Shown here: positions 1 through 6,524 of the stretch, piece after piece
Layout: every line of letters begins with the position of its first letter
Numbering within the stretch: position 1 is the stretch's first letter
Source of the DNA: Azoarcus sp.
GTDB lineage: Bacteria > Pseudomonadota > Gammaproteobacteria > Burkholderiales > Rhodocyclaceae
Direction: 5' to 3'
Assembly: GCA_031282905.1 (NCBI GenBank)
Contig: JAITCV010000166.1
Location: 1 to 7,938, forward strand
Length of the DNA stretch: 7,938 nt
The notes under the pieces: generated by a model
What the model was told of the DNA's origin: nothing
Database searches by the model: none
The model's input: the letters and a program-made list of their open reading frames with translations, nothing else
Program-made: the position numbers and the translations under genes

Positions 1-1268
1 TGTGCTTGCCGTTCCTGCCCATCCACGCTCAGCGTCACCCGGGCGTGAGGCGTCTCCCCGGTCTCGGATGAAACCTGCGAATAATTGAGTTTGTAATATT
101 CCTGCGCGGGCGTCACGGTTTCATCGGAAACAAGGGCTTGCAAGTCTTCGTCGAAAATCTCGTGTTTCTTGTCGGCCAATTCCTTGAAACGGGCAAACGC
201 CGCGTTCAACGCCTCGTCGCTCTCCAGCACGATGCCCAGATCGGCCAGGCGGCTCTTGAACGCATTGCGCCCGGAATGCTTGCCCAGCACGAGCTTGTTC
301 GTCGTCCAACCCACCTCTTCGGCGCGCATGATTTCATAGGTTTCCCGGTGTTTCAGCACGCCATCCTGGTGAATGCCAGATTCATGCGCAAAGGCATTGG
401 CCCCGACGATGGCCTTGTTCGGCTGTACTGGATAGCCGGTGATCTGGGAGACCAGCTTGGACGCGGGCACGATCTGGGTGGCATCGATGCGGGTTTCCAC
501 CGGAAAGACGTCCGCGCGCGTGCGCACGGCCATCACCACTTCTTCCAGCGAGGCATTGCCCGCCCGTTCGCCCAGGCCATTGATCGTGCATTCCACCTGG
601 CGCGCGCCCGCCAGCACGGCGGCAAGTGAATTGGCGACGGCCAGCCCCAGGTCGTTATGACAATGTACCGACCAGACCACCTTGTCGGCATTGGGTACCC
701 GTTCGAGCAATTGCCGTATGGTCTCCGCGAACTGATGGGGCAGGTTGTAGCCCACGGTATCCGGTACATTGATGGTGGTCGCCCCAGCCTCGATCACCGC
801 TTCGAAAATGCGACAGAGAAAGTCCAGTTCGGAGCGTCCCGCGTCCTCGGCGGAGAATTCCACGTCATCGGTATGACGCCGCGCCCAGCCGATCGCCCTG
901 ACCGCCTGTTCCACCACCTGATCGGGCGTCATGCGCAGTTTTTTCTCCATGTGGATCGGGCTGGTGGCAATGAAGGTGTGCACCCGCTTTCTGGGTGCGG
1001 GCCGGATCGCCTCCCCCGCCCGCTCGATGTCGCTCTCATTCGCCCGCGCCAGCGAACAGACCGTGGTGTCCTTCAGGGTTTCGGCAATGGCGCGGATGGC
1101 GTCGAAATCGCCGAGCGAGGCGGCAGCGAACCCTGCCTCGAGCACATCCACGCGCATTTTTTCCAGTTGGCGGGCAACGCGGATTTTTTCTTCCCGCGTC
1201 ATCGACGCGCCTGGGCTTTGCTCGCCGTCACGCAAGGTGGTATCGAAAACAACAAGACGATCGGTCAT
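1..1268 (-). CDS. leuA: 2-isopropylmalate synthase, C-terminus cut off by the window edge
   Basis: It condenses acetyl-CoA with 2-oxoisovalerate to give 2-isopropylmalate, the first committed step of leucine synthesis, in the cytoplasm. The visible 422 residues hold the whole HMGL-like TIM barrel. Near the N-terminus is [15 protein letters not shown], and at 201-208 [27 protein letters not shown] lies around 230-248, and [15 protein letters not shown] around 292-306. D14, H202, H204 and N238 fall exactly where the family has its metal ligands. The family is usually near 510 residues, so about 90 residues of the leucine-sensing regulatory domain lie outside. I chose ATG 1268 because the protein then starts MTDRL like its relatives and a GGAG sits 6 bases upstream. 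An in-frame ATG at 1280 (MEQP extension) also has a GGAG and cannot be excluded. It follows the sigma/anti-sigma genes on the same strand, but a gap of about 330 bases suggests its own promoter. The reading frame is intact. Confidence 0.97.
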   Translation of the reverse strand, partial: MTDRLVVFDTTLRDGEQSPGASMTREEKIRVARQLEKMRVDVLEAGFAAASLGDFDAIRAIAETLKDTTVCSLARANESDIERAGEAIRPAPRKRVHTFIATSPIHMEKKLRMTPDQVVEQAVRAIGWARRHTDDVEFSAEDAGRSELDFLCRIFEAVIEAGATTINVPDTVGYNLPHQFAETIRQLLERVPNADKVVWSVHCHNDLGLAVANSLAAVLAGARQVECTINGLGERAGNASLEEVVMAVRTRADVFPVETRIDATQIVPASKLVSQITGYPVQPNKAIVGANAFAHESGIHQDGVLKHRETYEIMRAEEVGWTTNKLVLGKHSGRNAFKSRLADLGIVLESDEALNAAFARFKELADKKHEIFDEDLQALVSDETVTPAQEYYKLNYSQVSSETGETPHARVTLSVDGQERQA

Positions 1269-1280
1269 GGGCTGCTCCAT

Positions 1281-1596
1281 CTCGGACTCCGCCGGGCGGA
1301 GTCCGACGCAAAAGCGGAGATTTTCTCATGTAATCATGCTTTTCCCACCGTTTGTTTTTCTTTCCCTTTCTTTCCCCTTGCCGAACCGCCCCCCCACCAA
1401 CCGCAACACGGCTCATCCTCATCGAATTTGTCTTGTGGTCTCTCCACACCGGTATTCAAGCTCTACTGATCGCCGTACGTCTGAAACTTTCAGCCAAACG
1501 ATATACGGCACACCGCGCCTGAATGGAATCTCTTCATCCACCTTCCCCATAAAAGAGAGAAGGAAAAGCTTGGCGTCCGCTATTGGATCGCTGCGC
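1281..1596. other. Gap between the anti-sigma-like gene and leuA; purine-rich leuA leader
   Basis: No credible gene lies here. Read on the leuA (minus) strand, 1340-1400 is a strongly purine-biased tract with G runs of 7, 4, 3 and 3 separated by A-rich stretches. The dyad at 1282-1306 follows it. The leuA promoter should lie in this gap, but I could not find a convincing -35/-10 pair. No clear hairpin plus T-run terminator follows the anti-sigma-like gene, so readthrough into leuA is possible. I saw no leader peptide rich in leucine codons. Confidence 0.5.
1282..1306 (-). promoter_or_regulatory. Perfect 12-bp dyad beside the leuA ribosome binding site
   Basis: Arms TCGGACTCCGCC (1282-1293) and GGCGGAGTCCGA (1295-1306) are exact inverted repeats around one central base. 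In the leuA mRNA this can fold into a GC-rich hairpin of about 10 pairs with a 5-base loop. The hairpin ends 3 bases before the GGAG that serves ATG 1268, and its 3' arm contains the GGAG that would serve ATG 1280. There is no following T-run on either strand, so it is not a typical intrinsic terminator. It could be an operator or an RNA hairpin that affects translation; the sequence does not decide which. Confidence 0.55.
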
Positions 1597-2649
1597 TTAT
1601 CCAGGGTTTTCCGGCCGCCTCATCAGTCGTGCCTGTCCTGCGGGGATTGCCGGGTCGGCGTGCGTTTCCAGTTTGTCCCCGGCGGGCAGAGCCTCCCGCA
1701 GGCGTTTGGCGAGCGCCTGGAATTCCGGCGCGGTGGGGTCGCTGGCGGAGAGTTGCCAGACAAGATCATGCTTGGCAGAACGGGCGGGCAGATCGCTGCT
1801 CATGCCATGACCATGGCGAATGACAGCGGACCATTGTGGCGCGTCGATCGCCAAGCTTACTGCCGCGTGCTCGCTCATGTCTGGAACTGCGGGGGCAAGC
1901 GCGGCGCGTTGCCTTTCTGCCATGTCAATGGACTTGTTTTCCGCTGTCGCCATGTTGGCATCCAGTTGGTCGCGCGGCCTTGTCACGGCGGCAGCCCGGG
2001 ATGGCATGGCGGGTTTTGCCTGGGCTGCTCGTTCGCTGAGCGGTTCTGCTTCCACTGGGTCGGCCATTTGCCCGCCGAACGGCTCGGTTTCCGCCATGAT
2101 GCCGGGAGGAGGAGGGGGCGCCGCTTCCGCCCTTGGCGGCGATGGGGACAGCAGCGCCACGCTTGTGTCCTGCATCTGAGGCGCGGCATCGTTTCCAGCG
2201 ACCAAGAAATAACGCTGCGCGAGGATGGCAACGAAAAACGTCAGACCCACAGACAGCCCCAGCGTCCACCATCGCCGCGCCGGGCGTGATGTGGCTGCGG
2301 GAGGCGTGGACGTAGTAAACAGACGTGCCTGTTCGCGCAGCCAGTTTGCGGTGTCCGCGTTTACCGGCGCGCCCAGTGCCGCGTCGATTTCGTCGCCACG
2401 GGCAATCTGCGTCCACAGGGCTTCACGGCGGGGGGACTGTGCTTCGTCCAGCGCGCGCGCAGCGGCGAGTACCTCGCGGCCAAGGTTTGCGGGAGGCTCG
2501 AATTCGCAGGCGCGCAGGGTTCGTTCTTCGGCGCGCGCCGCATCCTGGATGTTGCGCGCCAGCGCTGCCGATGACTCGAAGAACGGCATGGCGCCAAGCA
2601 CGGCGGCAAGCCGACCTTTGCCCGCGATGAATTTTTCCACCGCGTTCAT
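1597..2649 (-). CDS. Putative anti-sigma factor, single-pass membrane protein
   Basis: The 350-residue protein has a charged, alanine-rich N-terminal part (1-125) with no signal peptide. One strong membrane segment follows at about 127-149 (WWTLGLSVGLTFFVAILAQR), preceded by RPARR, which predicts the N-terminus inside the cell. After it comes a proline/alanine-rich linker (about 168-190, with a run of prolines) and a C-terminal region predicted to be periplasmic. The start ATG overlaps the stop of the sigma gene (ATGA), so translation is probably coupled. Position and topology are those of an anti-sigma factor that would bind and hold the upstream ECF sigma factor at the inner membrane. I do not see a clear zinc-binding HxxxCxxC anti-sigma motif, so the role rests on context and topology. 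It could be a membrane partner of another kind. Confidence 0.68.
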   Translation of the reverse strand: MNAVEKFIAGKGRLAAVLGAMPFFESSAALARNIQDAARAEERTLRACEFEPPANLGREVLAAARALDEAQSPRREALWTQIARGDEIDAALGAPVNADTANWLREQARLFTTSTPPAATSRPARRWWTLGLSVGLTFFVAILAQRYFLVAGNDAAPQMQDTSVALLSPSPPRAEAAPPPPPGIMAETEPFGGQMADPVEAEPLSERAAQAKPAMPSRAAAVTRPRDQLDANMATAENKSIDMAERQRAALAPAVPDMSEHAAVSLAIDAPQWSAVIRHGHGMSSDLPARSAKHDLVWQLSASDPTAPEFQALAKRLREALPAGDKLETHADPAIPAGQARLMRRPENPG

Positions 2650-3224
2650 TCGGCTTGTTCCAGGGCGCGGCGCAAATGCGCGAACGCATAACGCAGGCGG
2701 CTTTTGACCGTCTCGAACCCCACGCCTGCCGCCGTGGCGATTTCTTCCATCGATAGTTCGCTGAAAAAACGCAGCACCACGACTTCACGCTGCGCCACCG
2801 GCAAACCCATCACCGCTTCGCGTACCCGATGCAGGTTTTGCTTGAGGCTCAATTCCGCCTCCGGGCTCAGATCGTCATCCGGGATATGTTCTTCGCTGCC
2901 GTCGAGCGCTTCGTGCGACGAATAGGCGCTCCGCCTGGCGTCGATCAAGGTATTGCGCGCGATCTGGTAGAGAAAGGCGCGAAAAGCGGCGGCAGGTCGA
3001 TAACTTGCGCAACGCATGAGCTTGAGCCAGGTCTTCTGGCAGATATCCTCGGCTTCGGCCAGGTTGCCCTGGCAGTTCCAGGCGATGAAGTTGAACAGCG
3101 CGCGATTGTGTCGGCGAAACAGTTCGGCGATGGGCGCTGCGATGATGCCCTGGGTGACCAACACCATCAGGTCTTCATCGGGCAGGCTGTCGACGGGCAT
3201 GGGAGCTTGGGGATGGGCGTTCAT
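2646..3224 (-). CDS. ECF-family RNA polymerase sigma factor
   Basis: With the start at ATG 3224 the protein has 192 residues, the normal size for ECF sigma factors. Region sigma2 spans about 33-98 (ELFRRHNRALFNFIAW, then EAEDICQKTWLKLM and FRAFLYQIARNTLIDARR), covering core binding and -10 recognition. An acidic linker (about 105-127) leads to sigma4 at about 136-190, with GLPVAQREVVVLRFF and the helix-turn-helix LSMEEIATAAGVGFETVKSRL that reads the -35 element. The start is uncertain. An in-frame TTG at 3302 overlaps the stop of the upstream vWA gene and would add 26 residues, but that extension is basic, alanine-rich and unlike ECF N-termini. ATG 3224 has only a weak ribosome binding site, although a TATACT hexamer lies 7 bases upstream of it. 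ATG 3200 is a further option. It should direct RNA polymerase to a small regulon, probably including its own operon. Confidence 0.93.
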   Translation of the reverse strand: MNAHPQAPMPVDSLPDEDLMVLVTQGIIAAPIAELFRRHNRALFNFIAWNCQGNLAEAEDICQKTWLKLMRCASYRPAAAFRAFLYQIARNTLIDARRSAYSSHEALDGSEEHIPDDDLSPEAELSLKQNLHRVREAVMGLPVAQREVVVLRFFSELSMEEIATAAGVGFETVKSRLRYAFAHLRRALEQAE

Positions 3225-3298
3225 TCCGGCGAGTATAAATGCCCGCGAGCCGACGGACGGGCAGCGGCGTTCTGCCGCCGCCCGCGCCGCCCGCTTCG

Positions 3299-5089
3299 TC
3301 AATCCTGCTCGTCCTGCCGTCCCGATAGCGCCTCCGCCAGTTCGATCAGCTTGACCAGTTCGCCGCGGTAATCGGTCAGCGCGTCATCCGCCGCGTGTGT
3401 CCCGCGGTTCCTCGCCAGTGCCCGCGCGTCCCGATAGCGCCATGTCCCCAGGTCGGCGTTGCCGCGCAGCAATTGACCAAAGCCAGCCACCGCCGCCGCG
3501 AGGCGGAAATCCTCATCGGCCTGGTCGATGCTCGTTGATGCTTCGTGCGTTATCTTGCGTTCGATCAGCGTGCTTTGCTCGCCATCCGGCGCCTTGTAGC
3601 GCAGTTTGACGAAAGCCAGTTCCCCGCTGTTCGCGGCCTCGTCCCGAGGCTTGGCCTGGGGCTGGTAGCGCAGTGGATCGATCGCGCCTTTTTGCCCGGC
3701 CAAGGTGAGTTCATACAAGGCCGTGACCGTGTGTCCCGCGCCGATATCGCCCGCGTCGACCTTGTCATTGTTGAAATCCTCGCGGCGAAGCTGGCGGTTT
3801 TCGTAACCGATCAGCCGGTATTCGCTCACCCGCGCCGGATTGAATTCGATCTGGATCTTGACGTCTTTTGCAATCGTCGCCAGCGTCGAGGTCATTTCAT
3901 TGACCAGCACTTTCTTGCCTTCCATCAGCGAGTCGATATAGGAATAGGCGCCGTTGCCCGCGTCCGCCAATTGCTCCATCAGGTGCTCGTTGTAATTGCC
4001 CGTGCCAAAGCCCAGGGTTGAAAACGACACCCCGTTCTTGCGTTCGGTCTCGATCATCTGTTTCAGTTGGTCGAAATCGGTGATGCCGACGTTGAAATCG
4101 CCATCGGTCGCCAGCAGGATGCGGTTGATGCCTCCGCGGATGAAATTCTTCCGCGCTTCCTGGTAGGCAAGCTTGATGCCCGCCGCGCCCGCGGTGCTGC
4201 CGCTCGCGTTCAGACGGTCGAGCGCCGCGCGGATTTTCTCCTTGTCGCTGCCCGGCGTGCCAGACAACACCACCGCGGTCGATCCCGCATAGGTCACCAG
4301 TGAAATCCGGTCGTCTTTTCTCATCTGATTGACCAGCAGTTTCAACGACGCGGTCAATAGCGGTAATTTGTCATTGGAAAACATCGAACCGGATACGTCG
4401 ACGAGAAACACCAGATTGACCGGAGGCAAGGTTTCCTTGGCCATGTCTTCGCCCTTGAGCGCAACCCGCAGCAGCACCCTGTCCGCGTTCCACGGCGCGA
4501 TGGCGGTCGCCGTATGCACCGCGAACGGCTTGCCGTCCGTCGGGCGCGCGTAGCGATAGGGGAAATAATTGATCATTTCCTCGACCCGCACCGCATCCTT
4601 CGGCGGCAACTGGCCATGGGTGAGCATGCGCCGCACGTTGCTGTAGCTGCCGGTATCGACATCGACGGAGAAGGTCGACACCGGCTCCTCGGCCACGCGC
4701 TTCACCGGGTTGTCGCTGATCTTGCCGTAACGTTCGCTATTTTCCGCGAACGTCGGGGGAAACGACTTGTCTTCGCGCGTTATGATGATCAGATCATTGC
4801 TGGCGCGGGCCATTTCAGGCGCGGCGCGATAAGCCATCTCGAACTCGGGAGCGGGCGCGTGCGCGGGCTTATTCATTTCAGGAGCGGATGCGGCGGGAGC
4901 AAGCTCAGCGGCGGGAGACACGACCGCATTGGGCGGGGGAGGCGACGCTTGCGCCGAATCATGCGCGGGTTCTGGCGTGCTTGTCGGCGGCGACCGCTGT
5001 ATTTCGGGAGCCGCGCTGTAGTCCGCGCACCCCGCCAGCAGCAACGCCGTCATGGCGGAAAATCGAACCAGGGCAGTCTTGTATTTCAT
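3299..5089 (-). CDS. vWA-domain lipoprotein of the YfbK family
   Basis: The 596-residue protein starts with a lipoprotein signal peptide, with KYK, a hydrophobic stretch, and the lipobox LLAGC with C21 as the lipidated cysteine. A low-complexity proline/alanine-rich linker (about 25-95) follows. The family N-terminal domain (about 110-205) contains STFSVDVDTGSYSNVRRML and RVEEMINYFPY. The von Willebrand A domain (about 223-400) has an intact metal-ion-dependent adhesion site: DVSGSM (D231, S233, S235), T299 in SGSTAG, and D329 in LLATDGDFN. The C-terminal part (about 410-590) matches the extra domain found in YfbK-type proteins. Length and order are complete for the family. I chose ATG 5089 because AAGGAG lies 7 bases upstream and this start exposes the signal peptide; the longer frame to 5230 would bury it. 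It is the first gene of the operon with the sigma and anti-sigma genes, so it probably acts in the envelope. Its molecular function is not established. Confidence 0.94.
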   Translation of the reverse strand: MKYKTALVRFSAMTALLLAGCADYSAAPEIQRSPPTSTPEPAHDSAQASPPPPNAVVSPAAELAPAASAPEMNKPAHAPAPEFEMAYRAAPEMARASNDLIIITREDKSFPPTFAENSERYGKISDNPVKRVAEEPVSTFSVDVDTGSYSNVRRMLTHGQLPPKDAVRVEEMINYFPYRYARPTDGKPFAVHTATAIAPWNADRVLLRVALKGEDMAKETLPPVNLVFLVDVSGSMFSNDKLPLLTASLKLLVNQMRKDDRISLVTYAGSTAVVLSGTPGSDKEKIRAALDRLNASGSTAGAAGIKLAYQEARKNFIRGGINRILLATDGDFNVGITDFDQLKQMIETERKNGVSFSTLGFGTGNYNEHLMEQLADAGNGAYSYIDSLMEGKKVLVNEMTSTLATIAKDVKIQIEFNPARVSEYRLIGYENRQLRREDFNNDKVDAGDIGAGHTVTALYELTLAGQKGAIDPLRYQPQAKPRDEAANSGELAFVKLRYKAPDGEQSTLIERKITHEASTSIDQADEDFRLAAAVAGFGQLLRGNADLGTWRYRDARALARNRGTHAADDALTDYRGELVKLIELAEALSGRQDEQD

Positions 5090-5096
5090 GGTGACA

Positions 5097-5102
5097 CTCC
5101 TT
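5097..5102 (-). promoter_or_regulatory. Strong ribosome binding site of the vWA lipoprotein gene
   Basis: AAGGAG on the minus strand, 7 bases before ATG 5089. It fixes the start of the lipoprotein and rules out the upstream in-frame start at 5230. Confidence 0.85.
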
Positions 5103-5125
5103 TGGAAAATGGGCGATACAACCAT

Positions 5126-5154
5126 GAAACGAACATGAGGCCGAAACAGGTTCA
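5126..5154 (-). promoter_or_regulatory. Candidate ECF-type promoter for the vWA-sigma-anti-sigma operon
   Basis: On the minus strand TGAACC (5154-5149) is followed after 17 bases by CGTTTC (5131-5126). An AAC-containing -35 and a CGT-type -10 at 16-17 bases is the layout of many ECF sigma promoters. Transcription would start about 30 bases before ATG 5089, leaving room for the strong ribosome binding site. ECF operons often control themselves, which makes this plausible. The match was made by eye and the specificity of this sigma factor is unknown. Confidence 0.35.
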
Positions 5155-5159
5155 TTCCC

Positions 5160-5192
5160 CACGATCCTGCGCGGGCAAAGCGAAGGATCGTG
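5160..5192. repeat. Inverted repeat, 9-bp arms
   Basis: Arms CACGATCCT (5160-5168) and AGGATCGTG (5184-5192) are exact inverted repeats. After one mismatch the stem continues with CGC/GCG (5170-5172 and 5180-5182), leaving a 7-base loop. No T-run follows on either strand. It lies just upstream of the candidate promoter of the vWA operon, so a protein-binding or regulatory role is possible. Confidence 0.55.
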
Positions 5193-5253
5193 CCCGGTCG
5201 GCGGCGCCACGCTCGACGCGGCGCGCGCAAGCTTTCGTCAACGCGATGGACGA

Positions 5254-5284
5254 CGACAACGCCCCGCCCGCGACGGCGTTGTCG
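5254..5284. repeat. Inverted repeat, 10-bp arms
   Basis: Arms CGACAACGCC (5254-5263) and GGCGTTGTCG (5275-5284) are exact inverted repeats with an 11-base loop. No T-run follows on either strand, so a standard terminator is unlikely. Confidence 0.55.
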
Positions 5285-5350
5285 GCGGATTATGCCAGGT
5301 TATTGCATGATCATCGGCGGGCAGTGGGAGGATATGGGTTGAATGTGGCC

Positions 5351-5378
5351 CCCCATGTCCGGCCTGCCGGGCATGGGG
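5351..5378. repeat. Strong hairpin, 12-bp stem and 4-base loop
   Basis: Arms CCCCATG (5351-5357) and CATGGGG (5372-5378) enclose a T-G wobble pair and CCGG/CCGG, giving a nearly perfect 12-pair stem around the loop CCTG (5363-5366). It is the strongest fold in the gap. Neither side carries a T-run. It could be a factor-assisted terminator relic, a protein-binding dyad or an end of a lost mobile element. Confidence 0.55.
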
Positions 5379-5551
5379 TGTATCATGAAAACTACACACA
5401 TCGTCTCCAGAATCGATTACAACGGGCACAATGACGACACATCATCATCCCGAACGCCAGCCCGCAAGACAAATCATCATTTTTCCATTGCATGACTTTT
5501 TATCATGATAGGCTTCATGGATTCATCGTCACCCCTACTTGGAAGCGCGTC

Positions 5552-5740
5552 ATGACAACAAGACTTTCCGCCGAAATCCTCAAGATACCGCTGGCGCAGC
5601 TCGCGCCCTCGCCCTTCAATGTACGCAGCATTCGCACGCTCAAGCGGATCGAGGAGCTTGCGCGCAGTCTTGCGGAGGATGGACAGAAGGAGCCGATCAC
5701 CGTGTATCCGGGGGAAAAGGATGAGGAATATCGGGCGTGA
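5552..5740 (+). pseudogene. N-terminal fragment of a plasmid-type ParB protein, cut by frameshift
   Basis: The 62-residue frame contains the beginning of a ParB/RepB/Spo0J N-terminal domain: KIPLAQLAPSPFNVR (11-25), then KRIEELARSLAEDGQKEPITVYPG (31-54). It stops at TGA 5738-5740 in the middle of the domain. The continuation lies in the next frame from 5737, where GVTRYLAA takes the place of the GERRxRAA motif of canonical ParB. Relatives read about YRILSGVTRYLAA here, so about 10 bases appear to be missing near 5731-5736. I chose ATG 5552 (MTTRLSAEIL) because GGAAG lies 6 bases upstream; the frame is open to an ATG at 5492. Stop and restart overlap as GTGA, so the two halves could still be translated as separate chains. 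ParB-type proteins bind centromere-like DNA in partition, but no ParA is seen. Confidence 0.8.
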
Positions 5741-6408
5741 CGCGCTATCTCGCGGCGCAGTCGCTGGGTTGGGAGACGCTGGACGTGCGGGTGGTCGTGC
5801 TGGGTTCCGCGAACTCGCCGCTGGCCGTGGTGAAGTCCAGCCGCCTGCACAATGACACGCAGCGGGAAACGGAACTGGATCATGCCCTTTTGGCAGAGAA
5901 ACTGCGGAAAGCGGGACACAAACCGGCGGAAATCGTGGCTGCCCTGGGTTACGGTTCCGAGCGCGGCATAACCCGATTGAAGGCATTTTTCGAGTTGCCT
6001 GACTCCATTCTCGTGGCGGGCAAGGCAAATCCGGAAAAGTTTTCGGCCTCGCTGGCGGAAACCTTGAAGAAAGCGGTATCTATCATTGGCGAAGAAGAAA
6101 CTCTGCGGATCCTGAAGCAGACCTTTGCGGAAAATCTTTCCCGACGCAGAACGGAAAGCTTGGTTCGCACCGAGGAATTGCGTCAACAGCGGGAGGCCAA
6201 CCTGCGCCCGCGGCGGATATGTTATCAGGATATTCATCTGGGAGGCGACAAAATCGGTCGCCTGGACGTCTGGGAAACCCCTGAACGTCAGCACAAAATC
6301 CAGATTTCCGCATTGCTGGACAAGGCCAGGGGCGTGCAGTGGGTCGAGCAATTGCAGATTTTCCTGCAAGCTTCCCTGGAAGATGTGGCGGAAACGGAGG
6401 ATGCGTGA
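5737..6408 (+). CDS. C-terminal part of the plasmid-type ParB protein (frameshifted continuation)
   Basis: These 223 residues start at GTG 5737 if translated alone, and otherwise continue the preceding fragment. The first 40 residues finish the ParB N-terminal domain (TRYLAAQSLGWETLDVRVV, then VVKSSRLHNDTQRETELDHA). The DNA-binding helix-turn-helix part lies at about 50-92 (KLRKAGHKPAEIVAALGYGSE, then ITRLKAFFELPDSIL). The rest is a charged helical region with RRRTESLVRTEELRQQ and a C-terminal segment like those of plasmid and integrative-element ParB proteins. Joined with the 62-residue fragment the protein would have about 288 residues, a normal length. The stop overlaps the next small ORF (TGATG). 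Without the intact N-terminal motif the nucleotide-binding fold is probably broken, so this is likely decaying unless the frameshift is a sequencing error. Confidence 0.82.
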   Translation: MTRYLAAQSLGWETLDVRVVVLGSANSPLAVVKSSRLHNDTQRETELDHALLAEKLRKAGHKPAEIVAALGYGSERGITRLKAFFELPDSILVAGKANPEKFSASLAETLKKAVSIIGEEETLRILKQTFAENLSRRRTESLVRTEELRQQREANLRPRRICYQDIHLGGDKIGRLDVWETPERQHKIQISALLDKARGVQWVEQLQIFLQASLEDVAETEDA

Positions 6409-6432
6409 TGACGACAGCAATCAAGCTCCATA
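6406..6432 (+). repeat. Short upstream block of the duplication, left copy
   Basis: These 27 bases match 7637-7663 with two substitutions. They start at the TGATG overlap and encode the shared MTTAIKLH. In the left copy 69 more bases follow before the main repeat resumes at 6502; in the right copy the blocks are contiguous. The duplication therefore once extended further upstream, or the right copy lost 69 bases. Confidence 0.85.
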
Positions 6433-6524
6433 CCATTGATTTCAAAGAAATGCCGGTGACGCGGATGTCAAGGCGAGCGGGCTCTACAAGCATGACCACG
6501 CGCCTCTCGCGGGAGACCGAATGA
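6408..6524 (+). CDS. Small ORF, 38 aa, related to the mini-ORF before the second gene copy
   Basis: The frame starts with ATG overlapping the ParB-like stop (TGATG) and ends one base before the next gene's ATG. The product begins MTTAIKLHTIDFKEM and ends RLSRETE. A shorter version with the same beginning and end (MTTAIKLH...LSRETE) precedes the second copy of the downstream gene, differing by an in-frame 69-base segment. Preserved frame and ends suggest it may be translated, or that both are remnants of a larger gene. No function or domain is recognisable. Confidence 0.35.
   Translation: MTTAIKLHTIDFKEMPVTRMSRRAGSTSMTTRLSRETE

Larger units (their letters stand above)
5090..5551. other. Divergent intergenic region rich in inverted repeats, no gene seen
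   Basis: The 462 bases separate the minus-strand vWA operon from the plus-strand ParB-like gene. Short open frames here lack a ribosome binding site or recognisable protein features. The region holds three strong inverted repeats (5160-5192, 5254-5284, 5351-5378), the palindrome TATCATGATA (5501-5510) and an 8-base palindrome ATGATCAT (5307-5314). Short words also recur: ATTGCATGA at 5302 and 5487, TATCATGA at 5381 and 5501. The right third is AT-richer than the left. No convincing sigma70 promoter was found for the ParB-like gene. Confidence 0.5.

Noticed and set aside
1228..1449. Short minus-strand frame upstream of leuA as a leucine leader peptide (attenuator)
   Set aside because: It has few leucine codons and no run of them, overlaps the leuA start in another frame, and no antiterminator/terminator pair follows.
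931..2289. Long plus-strand open frame (452 aa) across the leuA start region and the anti-sigma-like gene
   Set aside because: It lies antisense to recognisable genes, is arginine/serine-rich as expected for a shadow in GC-rich DNA, and has no domain.
5351..5378. Intrinsic terminator
   Set aside because: The stem is strong but no T-run follows in either direction, and no gene ends towards it nearby.
4514..5434. Plus-strand frame (306 aa) opposite the vWA gene start and running into the gap
   Set aside because: Most of it is antisense to the conserved vWA protein, it is arginine/histidine-rich, and it has no family resemblance.
5090..5551. Insertion sequence or CRISPR array in the hairpin-rich gap
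   Set aside because: There is no transposase, no paired terminal repeats with target duplication and no regularly spaced identical repeats.
5515..6420. Uninterrupted minus-strand frame (301 aa) opposite the ParB-like gene
   Set aside because: The plus strand shows clear ParB features in both halves. The opposite frame has no recognisable domain, and its openness is explained by codon composition.
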